A DNA stretch of 64,000 nt from Agromyces sp. 3263 (GCF_031456545.1 NZ_JAVDUV010000002.1:682001-746000), one strand, 5' to 3'. Counted from the stretch's first letter, positions 7,570 to 17,158 are shown. Notes: generated by a model from the letters alone, not told the origin. A program made the numbers and translations.

Positions 7570-9699
7570 ATGCCCCGTCCCGCCGCCCCCTCGCACTGCC
7601 CGTACTGCGCGCTGCAGTGCGCGATGACCCTCACGCCGACGGATGCCGCGGACGACGCGACCGCTGCGACGCCCGTGACCGTCACCGGCCGCGACTTCCC
7701 CACGAACCGCGGTGGCCTGTGCAAGAAGGGGTGGACGTCGGCGGAGCTGCTCCGGGCGCCCTCCCGCCTCGGCGTCCCGCTCCTGCGGGGCGCCGACGGC
7801 GCGCTGCACGAGGCGACGTGGGAGGAGGCGCTCGACTTCGTCGCGGCGCGGCTGCGCGGCATCCGCTCGGCGCACGGCGCGGACGCCGTGGGTGTCTTCG
7901 GCGGCGGCGGGCTCACGAACGAGAAGGCGTACCTGCTCGGCAAGTTCGCACGGCTCGCGCTCGGCACGAGCCGCATCGACTACAACGGCCGGTACTGCAT
8001 GTCGTCGGCGGCGGCGGCCGGGAATCGCGCGTTCGGCGTCGATCGCGGCCTGCCGTTCCCGCTCGAGGACCTCGACGGGGCGCGTACCGTGCTCCTGCTC
8101 GGCACGAACGTGGCCGAGACGATGCCGCCGTTCATCGGGCACCTCGCGGGCGCGCAGGCCGCGGGCGGGCTCGTCGTCGTCGACCCCCGGCGCACGGCGA
8201 CCGCACGCCTCACCGACGACGGGAAGGGCCTGCACGTGCAGCCGGCGCCGGGCACCGACCTCGCCCTGCTGCTCGGCCTCATCCACATCGTCATCGCCGA
8301 GCGCCTCATCGACGCCGACTACGTGGCTGCCCGCACGACCGGGTTCGAGTCGCTGCGCCGCAGCGTCGCGTCGTGGTGGCCGGCACGCGTGCAGTCGGTG
8401 ACCGGCGTCGCGGCGCTCACCATGAAGCGGCTCGCGCGGCGCCTCGCGTCGGGCGACGGCACGTACATCCTCACCGGCCGCGGCGTGGAGCAGCACGTCG
8501 ACGGCACCGACACCGCGACGGCCGCGATCAACCTTGCACTGCTTCTGGGCCTCCCGGGCCGGGCGGGCAGCGGCTACGGCACCCTCACCGGCCAGGGCAA
8601 CGGGCAGGGCGGCCGCGAGCACGGGCAGAAGTGCGACCAGCTCCCGGGCTACCGGAAGATCACCGATCCCGACGCGCGTGCCCACGTGGCGCGCGTGTGG
8701 GGCGTCGCGCCCGAGGACATCCCCGGACCAGGGGTGCCGGCGGTGGAGCTGCTGCAATCGCTCGGGCGTCCGGGCGGTGTGCGCGCGCTGCTCGTGCACG
8801 GCTCCAACCTCGTCGTCTCGTCGCCGAACGTGGAACGCGTGCGCCAGGGCATCGCGCGGCTCGACCTCCTCGTGGTGTGCGACTTCTTCCTCTCCGAGAC
8901 GGCGGCGCTCGCCGATGTCGTGCTCCCCGTCACGCAGTGGGCCGAGGAGGAGGGGACCATGACGAACCTCGAGGGCCGGGTCATCCGTCGCCGCCGTGCC
9001 ATCACCCCGCCGGCGGGGGTACGCGACGAGCTGTGGATCCTCTCGGAGCTCGCCCGCAGGCTGGAGTGCGACGCCGCATTCGACACCGATCCCGAGCGGG
9101 TGTTCGATGAGCTCCGCGCCGCGTCGGAGGGCGGCATCGCCGACTACTCCGGCATCGACTACGCGATGCTCGACCGCGGCGAGGCGGCGTACTGGCCGAT
9201 GCCGCGGGGCACCGTGGGCACGCCGCGCCTCTTCGCCGACCGATTCGCGCACCCCGACGGCCTCGCCCGTCTCGTGGCCGTGTCGGTGCGCGAGTCCGCG
9301 CGGCCGCGTCCGGCGGACGGCGAACTCACCCTCGTCACGGGACGGCTCCTCGAGCACTACCAGAGCGGCGCCCAGACCCGGCGGGTGCCCGAGCTGCTCG
9401 GCGCCCAGCCCGAGGCGTTCGCCTCGCTGCATCCGGCGACCGCACTGCGCCTCGGCATCGACGACGGCGATCCGCTCGAGCTCACCAACCCGCGCGGCAC
9501 GATGCGCTGCCGGGCGAGGCTCACGACCGACATCCGACCCGACGACGTGTTCCTCCCGTTCCACTATGGCGACGCGCAGGCGGCCAACCTGCTGACGAGC
9601 GACGCGGTCGACCCGATCTCGTCGATGCCCGAGTTCAAGACCAACGTCGTGCGCGTCACCCGCGTCGCGAGCCGCACGGAAGCCGGGGTCCCCGCATGA
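7570..9699 (+). CDS. nasC: Assimilatory nitrate reductase catalytic subunit
   Basis: A 709-aa molybdopterin oxidoreductase (Mo-bisMGD) that reduces nitrate to nitrite in the cytosol. The N-terminal [4Fe-4S] ligands are in CPYCALQC (residues 10-17) and GGLCKKGW (about 54). GRGVEQH and GQGNGQGGREHG are typical of Nas/Nap-type enzymes, and a molydopterin dinucleotide-binding domain closes the C-terminus. The ATG at 7570 gives a compact N-terminus starting just before the cluster motif; the open frame continues far upstream, but only as an antisense/offset shadow of narK. It ends in ATGA shared with nasB. Confidence 0.93.
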   Translation: MPRPAAPSHCPYCALQCAMTLTPTDAADDATAATPVTVTGRDFPTNRGGLCKKGWTSAELLRAPSRLGVPLLRGADGALHEATWEEALDFVAARLRGIRSAHGADAVGVFGGGGLTNEKAYLLGKFARLALGTSRIDYNGRYCMSSAAAAGNRAFGVDRGLPFPLEDLDGARTVLLLGTNVAETMPPFIGHLAGAQAAGGLVVVDPRRTATARLTDDGKGLHVQPAPGTDLALLLGLIHIVIAERLIDADYVAARTTGFESLRRSVASWWPARVQSVTGVAALTMKRLARRLASGDGTYILTGRGVEQHVDGTDTATAAINLALLLGLPGRAGSGYGTLTGQGNGQGGREHGQKCDQLPGYRKITDPDARAHVARVWGVAPEDIPGPGVPAVELLQSLGRPGGVRALLVHGSNLVVSSPNVERVRQGIARLDLLVVCDFFLSETAALADVVLPVTQWAEEEGTMTNLEGRVIRRRRAITPPAGVRDELWILSELARRLECDAAFDTDPERVFDELRAASEGGIADYSGIDYAMLDRGEAAYWPMPRGTVGTPRLFADRFAHPDGLARLVAVSVRESARPRPADGELTLVTGRLLEHYQSGAQTRRVPELLGAQPEAFASLHPATALRLGIDDGDPLELTNPRGTMRCRARLTTDIRPDDVFLPFHYGDAQAANLLTSDAVDPISSMPEFKTNVVRVTRVASRTEAGVPA

Positions 9700-11303
9700 G
9701 CGCTCTGAGGATCGTCCTCGTCGGATACGGCCCCGTCGGCGCCCGCTTCGTCGAGGAGCTGCTGCCGTCGGTCGAGCGCGGCGACGTCGCACTCACGGTC
9801 GTCGGCGGCGAGCAGACGGAGGCCTACAACCGCGTGCTCGTCGCCGAGTACGCCGTCGGCAACACCGACCTCGACGCGATGCTCGTCGGCGATGCCGCCG
9901 CCGTCGAGGCGGCGGGTGCCCGCATGCTCCTGGGCGTCGCGGCGACCTCGATCGATCGGGCGTCGCGAACGGTGCGGCTCGGCACCGGCGAGGAGCTGCC
10001 CTACGACCGTCTCGTGCTGGCCACCGGATCGCGTGCGAACGTGCCGACCCTCGACGGTGTGGAGCGGCACCGCCGCGACCTGTCCTCGCTCGAGAAGTAC
10101 GCGCGGCAGCTCGTGGCGCGCGACGACGAACTGCCCGAGGGCATCACGGCGCTCCGCGACCTCGCCGACGCCGGGCGGGTGCTCGAGACCGTGCGCGCTC
10201 GTCGCCGCATCATCGTCCTGGGCGCCGGCGTGCTCGGCCTCGAGCTCGCCCTCGCCGCGGCCCACGCCGGCGCGCAGGTCTGCGTCGTGCACCACGGCCC
10301 GCACCCCATGCCGCGCAACCTCGACCGCGGCGGCGGGCAGGTGCTGCGCGCAGCGCTGCGGCGCACGGGCATCACCGTCATCGCGCACAGCCGTGCGGAG
10401 GCGGTCGCGTTCCGCACGGACGAGAATGGCCGGCGCCGGTTCGACATGCTCGTCACCGCCGACGGCAAGCAGCTGCGCGGCGACCTGCTCGTCCTCTCCT
10501 GCGGCGTGAGCCCCCGCAACGAGCTCGCCACCCTGGCGGGCCTGCGCACCGCCGTCGGCGTCGTCGTGAACGAGCGGCTGCAGTCGTGGAGCGACCCCGA
10601 CGTGTACGCGATCGGCGACTGCGCCCAGGTCACGCCGCGCACCGAGGAGCTCGCGGGCCAGCGCGTGCTGCCCGGCGCGCCGTCGGGGCTCATCGGACCC
10701 GGCTGGCGCCAGGCGTCGTGGCTCGCCGCCGCGTTCACCGACGAAGCCGCCGGCCGCGGGGCGGATGCCGCGGTGCCGGCCGAGCGAGACCCGATCGTCA
10801 TGCTCAAGGCCGAGCACATCGACGTGGTCGCCGTCGGCGAGATCGCGGCCGACCCGTGGGACGACGACGCGCTGCATCCGCGCGGCCGCGTCTCGCAGTG
10901 GGCCGATCCCGAGCACCTCCGCTACGTGAAGATGGTGACCGAGGACGGCGTGCTGACGGGCTTCGTGAGCGTCGGGATGCCGCGCACCGCCGCCGAGCTC
11001 ACGCTCCTGTTCGAGCGGCGTGGCGAGCTGCCCGCCGACCGCTCCCTGCTGCTGCGGTTCGACGGTCCCGACTACGACCCCGCGGCCGACACCGACGCGT
11101 TCGCGCCCACGAGCACGGTCTGCTGGTGCAACGGCGTCACCGTCGGGCGCATCGAGGAGTCGGCAGCGTGCGGCAACACCACCGTCGAGTGCGTGGGCCG
11201 GGACACGCGTGCCGGCACCGGGTGCGGGGGCTGCAAGGGCCGCATCGCCGACGTGCTCGCCCGGGCCGCCGAGGCGGACGGCACGCCGAGTCTCACCGCC
11301 TGA
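9696..11303 (+). CDS. nasB: Nitrate reductase electron-transfer flavoprotein
   Basis: A 535-aa FAD-dependent NAD(P)H oxidoreductase with a GYGPVGARF dinucleotide motif at the N-terminus and a second (LGAGVLGLELA) near residue 175. A C-terminal BFD-like [2Fe-2S] domain has CWCNG and GTGCGGCKG. It resembles the NirB flavoprotein half without the siroheme core, and it very likely passes electrons from NAD(P)H to NasC, whose stop overlaps its start (ATGA). It converges on the chelatase gene with 71 bp between stops. Confidence 0.88.
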   Translation: MSALRIVLVGYGPVGARFVEELLPSVERGDVALTVVGGEQTEAYNRVLVAEYAVGNTDLDAMLVGDAAAVEAAGARMLLGVAATSIDRASRTVRLGTGEELPYDRLVLATGSRANVPTLDGVERHRRDLSSLEKYARQLVARDDELPEGITALRDLADAGRVLETVRARRRIIVLGAGVLGLELALAAAHAGAQVCVVHHGPHPMPRNLDRGGGQVLRAALRRTGITVIAHSRAEAVAFRTDENGRRRFDMLVTADGKQLRGDLLVLSCGVSPRNELATLAGLRTAVGVVVNERLQSWSDPDVYAIGDCAQVTPRTEELAGQRVLPGAPSGLIGPGWRQASWLAAAFTDEAAGRGADAAVPAERDPIVMLKAEHIDVVAVGEIAADPWDDDALHPRGRVSQWADPEHLRYVKMVTEDGVLTGFVSVGMPRTAAELTLLFERRGELPADRSLLLRFDGPDYDPAADTDAFAPTSTVCWCNGVTVGRIEESAACGNTTVECVGRDTRAGTGCGGCKGRIADVLARAAEADGTPSLTA

Positions 11304-11374
11304 GGTCGCCGATGGGCGGCCCCCTCGTCGCGCGCTCTCCGAAGGGTCGGCGTCACCGCCGCCATCCGTACGCC

Positions 11375-12136
11375 TCAGGCGCGCTCGCGGCGGTCGGCAT
11401 CGACCTGCGCGTACCGCTCGAGGACCAACTCGACGAGCTCGCGCGGCGCAGGGCGGTCGGGCAGCAGCAGCGGATCGGCGATGACGTCGCCGCCGGCCGC
11501 GGTCGCCGCGTCGTAGAACGTCCCGGGCGCCAGGAGATACGGGCCCACGACGATGCGCGAGCCGGGATGCACCTCGCGGATCATCTCGATGGCGTCGGGC
11601 AGTCGCGGGATCGCGGCGGCGATGAACCCCACCGTCACGGGCCGGCCGAGTCGCTGGCCGAGCCGGCGCGCGGTCTCGAAGCACTCGCGCACCGCTCGGG
11701 GGTCGTTCGAACCCGCGGCGGCGAGGAGCACGGCGTCGCCCTCGGCGAGGCCGAGGGCCGCGAGCCGATCGGCGAGCACCGAGACGATGCGCTCATCGGG
11801 TCCGAGCTCTGGGGCGAGCTGCGCGCCCCCGCCGATGCGGTCGAGGCCGAGCGACAGGCCGGTGCGCACGTGGAAGCCCGCCGAGAGCACCAGCGGCACG
11901 ATGACCGCGTCGGGTTCGGCGTCGGCCGCGAGAGCGGCCGCGACATCCGCGTTGCTGGCATCGACGAAGCTGATGGACACGCCGACGTCGGGCCGCTCCG
12001 AGGCGACCGCGTCGACGAGTCGGATCACGGCCTCGCGATTCGCGGCCGACGGCGCCCCGTGGGTGACGGCGACGAGACGGAGCGGATGGGGGCCCAGCCG
12101 ATCATCGGGGAGGCCCGCACCACTCGACCCGACCAT
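11375..12136 (-). CDS. Sirohydrochlorin chelatase-like protein (CbiX/SirB family)
   Basis: A 253-aa protein with two repeats of the CbiX chelatase fold. The first begins LVAVTHGAPSAANRE, where His is the likely metal ligand; the second contains VGPYLLAPGTFYD. The family inserts Fe2+ (siroheme) or Co2+ into sirohydrochlorin. Next to nirB-cobA, iron insertion for siroheme is the obvious role. The start at 12136 has no well-spaced RBS (GGAG abuts the ATG), so a slightly different start is possible. Its promoter duplicates that of nirD. Confidence 0.85.
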   Translation of the reverse strand: MVGSSGAGLPDDRLGPHPLRLVAVTHGAPSAANREAVIRLVDAVASERPDVGVSISFVDASNADVAAALAADAEPDAVIVPLVLSAGFHVRTGLSLGLDRIGGGAQLAPELGPDERIVSVLADRLAALGLAEGDAVLLAAAGSNDPRAVRECFETARRLGQRLGRPVTVGFIAAAIPRLPDAIEMIREVHPGSRIVVGPYLLAPGTFYDAATAAGGDVIADPLLLPDRPAPRELVELVLERYAQVDADRRERA

Positions 12137-12184
12137 CTCCGAACCCCGCGCTCTCCGGCGGAGTCCGCTGTCGGCCGCCGGTTT

Positions 12185-12251
12185 CGACGCTATGCACGGC
12201 GTGTTTCGCGGACGGCTCCCGAGTGTTTCCGGGAGGTGAAGACTGCCTCAC
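12185..12251 (-). promoter_or_regulatory. Chelatase promoter, near-copy of the nirD control element
   Basis: On the minus strand GTGAG (12251), TTCAC (12240), GAAAC (12229) and GAAACAC (12207) keep the 11/22-bp phase seen at nirD. They are followed by 8 nt and TAGCGTCG (12192-12185). The 51 bp at 12201-12251 match 1309-1359 at 37 positions with no gap. The gene start lies 48 nt beyond the -10. This ties the chelatase to the nitrate regulon. Confidence 0.6.
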
Positions 12252-12329
12252 GCCGTGGCGCGGCATCCGTGGGCGCCCCGTGGGCACGCGTCGGGCTGGC
12301 GTGACGTCGTGCGACGATGCAGCCGCTCG

Positions 12330-13019
12330 CTACTCGGCGAGCAGCTCGGGCCGCACGCGACGGGTGCGCTCGACTTGCTGGTCGTGCCGCCAGGCGGCGA
12401 TCGCGCCATGGTTGCCCGACAGCAGCACCGGCGGCACGTCGAGGCCGCGCCAGGTGGCGGGCTTGGTGTAGCTGGGATACTCGAGCAGCCCGTCCTCGTG
12501 GGACTCCTCGACGAGGCTCTCGGGGTTGCCGACGACTCCGGGCACCAGACGCCCGGCGGCCTCGATCATCGCCATCACGGCGACCTCGCCGCCGTTGAGC
12601 ACGTAGTCGCCAAGGCTGATGAGCCGCACGCGCATGCGCGTCGCGAAGTGGTCGACGACGCGCTGGTCGATGCCCTCGTACCGCCCGCAGGCGAAGACGA
12701 GGTGCGGCTCCTGCGCGAGCTCGCGGGCCGTGGCCTGGGTGAACGGCTCGCCGGCGGGCGACGGCACGACGAGCAGGGCGTCGGATGTCGCATCGCCGAC
12801 GATCGCGTCGATCGCCTCGCCCCACGGCTCGGGCTTCATGACCATGCCCGCACCGCCGCCGTACGGCGTGTCGTCGACGGTGCGGTGCCGGTCGTGCGTG
12901 TGCTCGCGGAGGTCGTGCGTGCGGACGTCGATCAGCCCCGTCTGGCGGGCCTTGCCGAGCAGCGACAGGTCGAGCACCGAGAAGAAGTCGGGGAAGATCG
13001 TGACGATGTCGATCCGCAT
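12330..13019 (-). CDS. trmD: tRNA (guanine-37-N1)-methyltransferase
   Basis: A SAM-dependent trefoil-knot (SPOUT) enzyme of 229 aa that makes m1G37 next to the anticodon. [13 protein letters not shown] at the start, the [13 protein letters not shown] segment, [12 protein letters not shown] and [11 protein letters not shown] are TrmD hallmarks. It is last in rpsP-khpA-rimM-trmD. The rimM stop TAG lies inside a TAGGGT hexamer 6 nt before this ATG and could be a -10 for an internal leaderless transcript; no convincing RBS is present. Confidence 0.96.
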   Translation of the reverse strand: MRIDIVTIFPDFFSVLDLSLLGKARQTGLIDVRTHDLREHTHDRHRTVDDTPYGGGAGMVMKPEPWGEAIDAIVGDATSDALLVVPSPAGEPFTQATARELAQEPHLVFACGRYEGIDQRVVDHFATRMRVRLISLGDYVLNGGEVAVMAMIEAAGRLVPGVVGNPESLVEESHEDGLLEYPSYTKPATWRGLDVPPVLLSGNHGAIAAWRHDQQVERTRRVRPELLAE

Positions 13020-13028
13020 GGCCCGACC

Positions 13029-13673
13029 CTACTCGTCAGGCTGGTCGTCGCCGCCGGATGCGTCGGGCTCGCCGTCGGCGGATGCCTCGGGCTCCGCCCC
13101 CGCGGGCGCGTCGCGCTCGACCGTTTCCGGTTCCTCGACGAGCTCCTCGAAGAGTCCGGGCGGCGGCGTCACCGTGAGCGTGCCGGCCTCGATGTCGACC
13201 TCGGGCACGATCGCCGCGACGAACGGGACCATGATCTCCCGCCCGCCGGACTTCACGATCAGGAGGTCCTGCGCCGGCAGGTGGTCGACGTGGGTGACGT
13301 GGCCGATGCGCTCGCCGTCCCGGATGACCGCGAGCCCGACGAGCTGGTGGTCGTACCACGCATCGTCCTCGGGCGACTCCTGGTCGACGTGCTCGACCCA
13401 GAGGATGGCCTTCGCGAGGCCCTCGGCCGCGGTGCGGTCGTCGACCCCCTCGAAGAACCCGACCGGGTGGCCGTTGTACCAGCGCACCTCGCGGAGCGTG
13501 AGGTGCTTGCCGTGCCAGGGCGAGGACTCGGGCACCTGCAGCGAGAACTCGGCGCCCGGCACGAAGCGGCGCTCGGGGTCGTCGGTGTAGAGCTCGAGCT
13601 TGATGGCGCCCTTCAGGCCGTGCGCCTTCGTGAGGCGGCCGACCCTGAGCTGCGTTCGGGGTGCGTCGGCCAC
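13029..13673 (-). CDS. rimM: 16S rRNA processing/ribosome maturation factor RimM
   Basis: A 214-aa assembly factor for the 30S head that works with S19. It has the N-terminal RimM barrel (VGRLTKAHGLKGAIKLELYTD) and a C-terminal PRC-like barrel (DHLPAQDLLIVKSGGREIMVPFV, shown only in part here). About 45 residues of Asp/Glu/Ala/Pro-rich tail extend beyond the usual end. It starts at GTG; the khpA stop and this start form TGAcGTG with a single base between. Confidence 0.95.
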   Translation of the reverse strand: MADAPRTQLRVGRLTKAHGLKGAIKLELYTDDPERRFVPGAEFSLQVPESSPWHGKHLTLREVRWYNGHPVGFFEGVDDRTAAEGLAKAILWVEHVDQESPEDDAWYDHQLVGLAVIRDGERIGHVTHVDHLPAQDLLIVKSGGREIMVPFVAAIVPEVDIEAGTLTVTPPPGLFEELVEEPETVERDAPAGAEPEASADGEPDASGGDDQPDE

Positions 13674-13674
13674 G

Positions 13675-13911
13675 TCAGTCGTCGGTGTCGACGACGTCGA
13701 CGCGAACGCGGCGGCCGTCGGCGAGTGCGGTCACGAGGGTGCGGAGCGCCTTCGCGGTGCGGCCGGCACGGCCGATCACGCGACCGAGGTCCTCGGGGTT
13801 CACATGAACCTCGAGGACCTCGCCGCGTGCGCTCGACGCGGAGACGACCTTCACGTCGTCAGGGTGATCGACGATCCCCTTGACGAGGTGTTCGAGCGCG
13901 GACTGGAGCAA
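13675..13911 (-). CDS. khpA: KH-domain RNA-binding protein KhpA
   Basis: A 78-aa single KH domain protein, with the GxxG-type loop in VIGRAGRTAKALR. KhpA binds RNA, usually as a dimer with KhpB, and its gene is normally between rpsP and rimM, as here. The initiation codon is TTG at 13911, only 3 nt after the rpsP stop, with GAGG inside the rpsP end serving as the RBS. There is no better in-frame start. Confidence 0.93.
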   Translation of the reverse strand: MLQSALEHLVKGIVDHPDDVKVVSASSARGEVLEVHVNPEDLGRVIGRAGRTAKALRTLVTALADGRRVRVDVVDTDD

Positions 13912-13914
13912 GGC

Positions 13915-14331
13915 CTAGGCCTCGTCCGTCGCGGTCTCGTCGGCGGCGGGCGCCTCGGCCTCGGCAGCCTTGGCGGGCTTCTCCGACTTGGGCTTCAGCA
14001 CCGGCTTCTTTTTGTCGTCGGCGACGAACCCGGCCTTGGGCTCGGCGACCTTGACGGTGGACTTCGCGTCGGCGTCGCCCTTGAACTTGCCCCAGTCGCC
14101 CGTGAGCTTGAGGATCGCGGCGACCTGCTCGGTCGGCTGGGCGCCGACGGAGAGCCAGTACTGGGCGCGGTCGGAGTCGACCTCGATGAACGAGGGGTTC
14201 TCGGTGGGGTGGTACTTGCCGATCTCCTCGATGACGCGACCGTCGCGCTTGGTGCGCGAGTCGGCGACGACGATGCGGTAGTACGGCGCACGGATCTTGC
14301 CGAGGCGCTTGAGACGGATCTTGACAGCCAC
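13915..14331 (-). CDS. rpsP: 30S ribosomal protein S16
   Basis: A 138-aa S16 ([20 protein letters not shown]...), with a conserved first 80 residues and a Lys/Ala/Glu-rich C-terminal extension common in high-GC actinobacteria. The start is GTG at 14331 with AGGAGA 4-5 nt upstream. It leads the rpsP-khpA-rimM-trmD operon. The 224 bp up to the divergent gene hold its leader, and I could not pick out a convincing promoter on this strand. Confidence 0.95.
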   Translation of the reverse strand: MAVKIRLKRLGKIRAPYYRIVVADSRTKRDGRVIEEIGKYHPTENPSFIEVDSDRAQYWLSVGAQPTEQVAAILKLTGDWGKFKGDADAKSTVKVAEPKAGFVADDKKKPVLKPKSEKPAKAAEAEAPAADETATDEA

Positions 14332-14462
14332 AATTCTCCTGAAAATGTTGTGAGGTGGGCGAACTGACAGCCGTGAGCGTGGGGTGCACACTCGGCGGAA
14401 GCTCAATGAGGTTCTGTGCGCCGGATAGAGGGTCGGGCGGTACGGAACTCGACTGACCATTC

Positions 14463-14489
14463 TTGCAGATTTCGCGTCGTAAGGATAAT
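14463..14489 (+). promoter_or_regulatory. Putative sigma-70-type promoter of the ligase gene
   Basis: TTGCAG (14463-14468) and GATAAT (14484-14489) are separated by 15 bp, slightly short. They lie in the only AT-enriched patch of the rpsP/ligase intergenic region. The start GTG is about 60 nt beyond the expected transcription start. Confidence 0.4.
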
Positions 14490-14555
14490 CGCCCGGGTCG
14501 CATGCCATGATGAGCCGACATCGGCGCATCCGACGCCGTGGAGGGGGTTCGCGCC

Positions 14556-15728
14556 GTGCAGATCGACTTCGCCCGTTCGGCCCGGTCCACCATCGGCCTC
14601 GAGTGGGAGGTCGCGATCGTGGATCGCGCCACCGGAGAGCTCGCCTCGATCGGCGACCGCGTGCTCGAGCTGCTCGACGAGCGGAGCGAGGGCGGGACGC
14701 ATCCCACCATCACCTCGGAGTTGCTCACGAACACCGTCGAGCTCGTGAGCGGCGTGCACGAGCGCGTCGCAGAGGCCGTCGCTGACCTCGAGGGCCAGCT
14801 CGCCGAGGTGCGCGCGGTGATCGACGAGCTCGGCGACTACGAGCTCATCTGCAGCGGCTCGCACCCCTTCAGCCAGTGGTACGACCAGCGCCTCACCGAC
14901 AAGCCGCGGTACCACAAGCTCATCGAGCGCACCCGATGGTGGGGTCGCAACATGATGATCTGGGGCATCCACGTGCACGTCGGCATCGAGGAGCGCGACA
15001 AGGCGCTGCCGATCCTCGACGGCCTGCTCGCCTACCTCCCGCACCTGCAGGCGCTTTCGGCGTCGAGCCCGTTCTGGGCGGGGGTCGACACGGGGTACGC
15101 CTCGAATCGCGCCCTCATGTTCCAGCAGCTGCCCACAGCCGGGCTGCCGTACCCGCTGCCCGACTGGCCGGCCTATGAGCGATATGTCGACGACCTGGTG
15201 CGTACGGGCGTCATCGAGGACCACAGCGAGGTGCGCTGGGACATCCGCCCGTCGCCGAAGTGGGGCACCGTCGAGGTACGCGTCTGCGACGGGGTCTCGA
15301 CCGCGGCCGAGATCGCCGCCATCGCGGCACTCGTGCAGTGCCTCGTCGAGTGGATGAGCGAACGCCTCGACGACGGCGAGACGCTGACGGTGCTGCAGCC
15401 GTGGTACGTGCGCGAGAACAAGTGGCGCGCCGCGCGCTACGGCATGGACGCCGAGATCATCACGGATGTCGCGGGCACCGAGCGGCTCGTCGGCGACGAC
15501 CTGCGCGACCTCCTCACGACGCTCGTGCCCGTGGCCGAGCGGCTCGGATGCCAGGCCGAGCTGCAGCTCGTGCGCGGCACCCTCGACGGCGGGGCGAGCT
15601 ACCAGCGACAGCTGCGGGTCGCCGAGGCCGCCGGGGGCGACCTCACCGCCGTCGTCGCGCACCTCGCCCGCGAGCTCCGCGACGGGGTCTCCTCCCCGAC
15701 GACGGATCCCGCGGCGCCGGCCCTCTAG
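14556..15728 (+). CDS. Carboxylate-amine ligase, glutamate-cysteine ligase-like (YbdK/GCS2)
   Basis: A 390-aa GCS2-family enzyme. [12 protein letters not shown], the [11 protein letters not shown] motif and [12 protein letters not shown] are typical of YbdK-type gamma-glutamate-cysteine ligases, which join Glu and Cys (or a related amine) using ATP. In actinobacteria that rely on mycothiol the true substrate of these paralogues is often unknown. GTG 14556 is preferred over GTG 14538 because GGAGGGGG lies 8 nt before it. The gene converges on a beta-glucosidase and shares a CTAG with it for both stop codons. Confidence 0.88.
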   Translation: MQIDFARSARSTIGLEWEVAIVDRATGELASIGDRVLELLDERSEGGTHPTITSELLTNTVELVSGVHERVAEAVADLEGQLAEVRAVIDELGDYELICSGSHPFSQWYDQRLTDKPRYHKLIERTRWWGRNMMIWGIHVHVGIEERDKALPILDGLLAYLPHLQALSASSPFWAGVDTGYASNRALMFQQLPTAGLPYPLPDWPAYERYVDDLVRTGVIEDHSEVRWDIRPSPKWGTVEVRVCDGVSTAAEIAAIAALVQCLVEWMSERLDDGETLTVLQPWYVRENKWRAARYGMDAEIITDVAGTERLVGDDLRDLLTTLVPVAERLGCQAELQLVRGTLDGGASYQRQLRVAEAAGGDLTAVVAHLARELRDGVSSPTTDPAAPAL

Positions 15729-17158
15729 GCCGGGATCGCCCGCGTGCGGATGAGCTCGGCGTACCACTTCGCGCTGTCTTTCGGCAGTCGCTCGAGCGTG
15801 TCGTAGTCGACGCGCACGATGCCGAAGCGCTTGGAGTAGCCGTAGCCCCACTCGAAGTTGTCCATGAGCGACCACACCTGGTAGCCGCGCAGGTCGACCC
15901 CGCGAGCCATGGCCCGGTGCGCGGCGGTGAAGTGGCGGCGCAGGTAGTCGACGCGCTCGGCGTCGTGCACGGCCGGGCCGTCGGGCTCCTCCGTCACGAC
16001 GTCGTCGAACGCGGCGCCGTTCTCGGTGACCATGAGCGGCAGACCGGGGTAGGCCTCGTGCAGCGCGACGAGGAGATCTTCGAGCCCCGACGGGTCGATA
16101 TTCCAGCCCATGGCCGTGTACGGGCCCGGCTGCACGAGGAACTCGACGTGCTGGGAGCCCGGCCACGGCGTGCCGCCCATGTCCTTGTGGCCGTCGGCGT
16201 TGGCACGCGGCGACACGCCGTCCCACATCGCCACGGTCACGGTGGAGTAGTAGTTGACGCCGAGCAGCGAGATCGGCTGGCGGATGAGCTCGGTGTCGCC
16301 CGGCTTCACGAACGACCAGTCGGTCACCTCGGCCGTGTCGGCGATGACGTCGGCGGGGTACTCGCCGTCGAGCAGCGGGCCGAGGAAGACCCGGTTGGCG
16401 AGGCCGTCGATGCGACGGGCCGCCTCGTCGCCCGTGGGGCCCGACGGGCGGATGACGTGCAGGTTCAGCGTGATCGAGTAGCCGGGGTCGTTCGTGACGA
16501 CCTCCCGCAGGGCGGCGATCGCGAGTCCGTGCGCGAGATTCAGGTGGTGCACGGCGGCGAGCGCCTTCGCGCCGTCCATGAGTCCGGGGGCGTGCGCGCC
16601 CGAGCCGTAGCCGAGGTAGGCGCTGCACCAGGGCTCGTTGAGCGTCGTCCACACGGCGATGCGATCCCCGAGCCGCTCCCCCACGATGCGGGCGTAGTCC
16701 GCGAACGCCGCTGCGGTGGCCCGGTTCGCCCAGCCGCCCTCGTCCTCGAGCGCCTGCGGCAGGTCCCAGTGGTACAGCGTCGCGATGGGCCGGATGCCGC
16801 GGGCGATGAGCCCGTCGACGAGCCGCTCGTAGAAGGCGAGCCCCGCCTCGTTGGCCGGTCCGCGCCCGGTGGGCTGGATCCGCGGCCACGCGATCGAGAA
16901 CCGGTACGCCTCGAGCCCCAGCTCGGCCATGAGGTCGAGGTCGGCGTCGAGCCGGTGGTAGTGGTCGTCGGCCACGTCGCCGGTGTCGCCGTTCCACACC
17001 TTGCCGGGCGTGTGGCTGAACGTGTCCCAGATGGAGGGGCCGCGTCCGTCCTCGTTCACCGCGCCCTCGATCTGGTACGACGCCGTGGCGGATCCGAAGA
17101 GGAAGTCGTCGGGGAAGGCCAGTCCCGCGTCGCGGTAGTCGGCTGAGCCGGTGGTCAT
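15725..17158 (-). CDS. GH1 beta-glucosidase
   Basis: A cytosolic family-1 glycoside hydrolase of about 477 aa hydrolysing beta-glucosides such as cellobiose. The acid/base Glu is in TTLNEPW and the nucleophile Glu in [23 protein letters not shown] at the N-terminus and the C-terminal [18 protein letters not shown] complete the signatures. The ATG at 17158 has GGAG 7 nt upstream; an ATG at 17188 would add ten residues. No sugar transporter or LacI gene is adjacent, so its inducer is not visible. Confidence 0.94.
   Translation of the reverse strand: MTTGSADYRDAGLAFPDDFLFGSATASYQIEGAVNEDGRGPSIWDTFSHTPGKVWNGDTGDVADDHYHRLDADLDLMAELGLEAYRFSIAWPRIQPTGRGPANEAGLAFYERLVDGLIARGIRPIATLYHWDLPQALEDEGGWANRATAAAFADYARIVGERLGDRIAVWTTLNEPWCSAYLGYGSGAHAPGLMDGAKALAAVHHLNLAHGLAIAALREVVTNDPGYSITLNLHVIRPSGPTGDEAARRIDGLANRVFLGPLLDGEYPADVIADTAEVTDWSFVKPGDTELIRQPISLLGVNYYSTVTVAMWDGVSPRANADGHKDMGGTPWPGSQHVEFLVQPGPYTAMGWNIDPSGLEDLLVALHEAYPGLPLMVTENGAAFDDVVTEEPDGPAVHDAERVDYLRRHFTAAHRAMARGVDLRGYQVWSLMDNFEWGYGYSKRFGIVRVDYDTLERLPKDSAKWYAELIRTRAIPA

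Noticed and set aside
12252..12329. Possible terminator hairpins (GGGCGCCC, CGTCG-CGACG) downstream of trmD
   Set aside because: Stems of 4-5 bp with tiny loops are expected by chance at this GC content.
14332..14555. Small RNA or riboswitch in the rpsP leader region
   Set aside because: No recognisable fold or conserved motif. The region is explained as an rpsP leader plus a promoter for the divergent gene.
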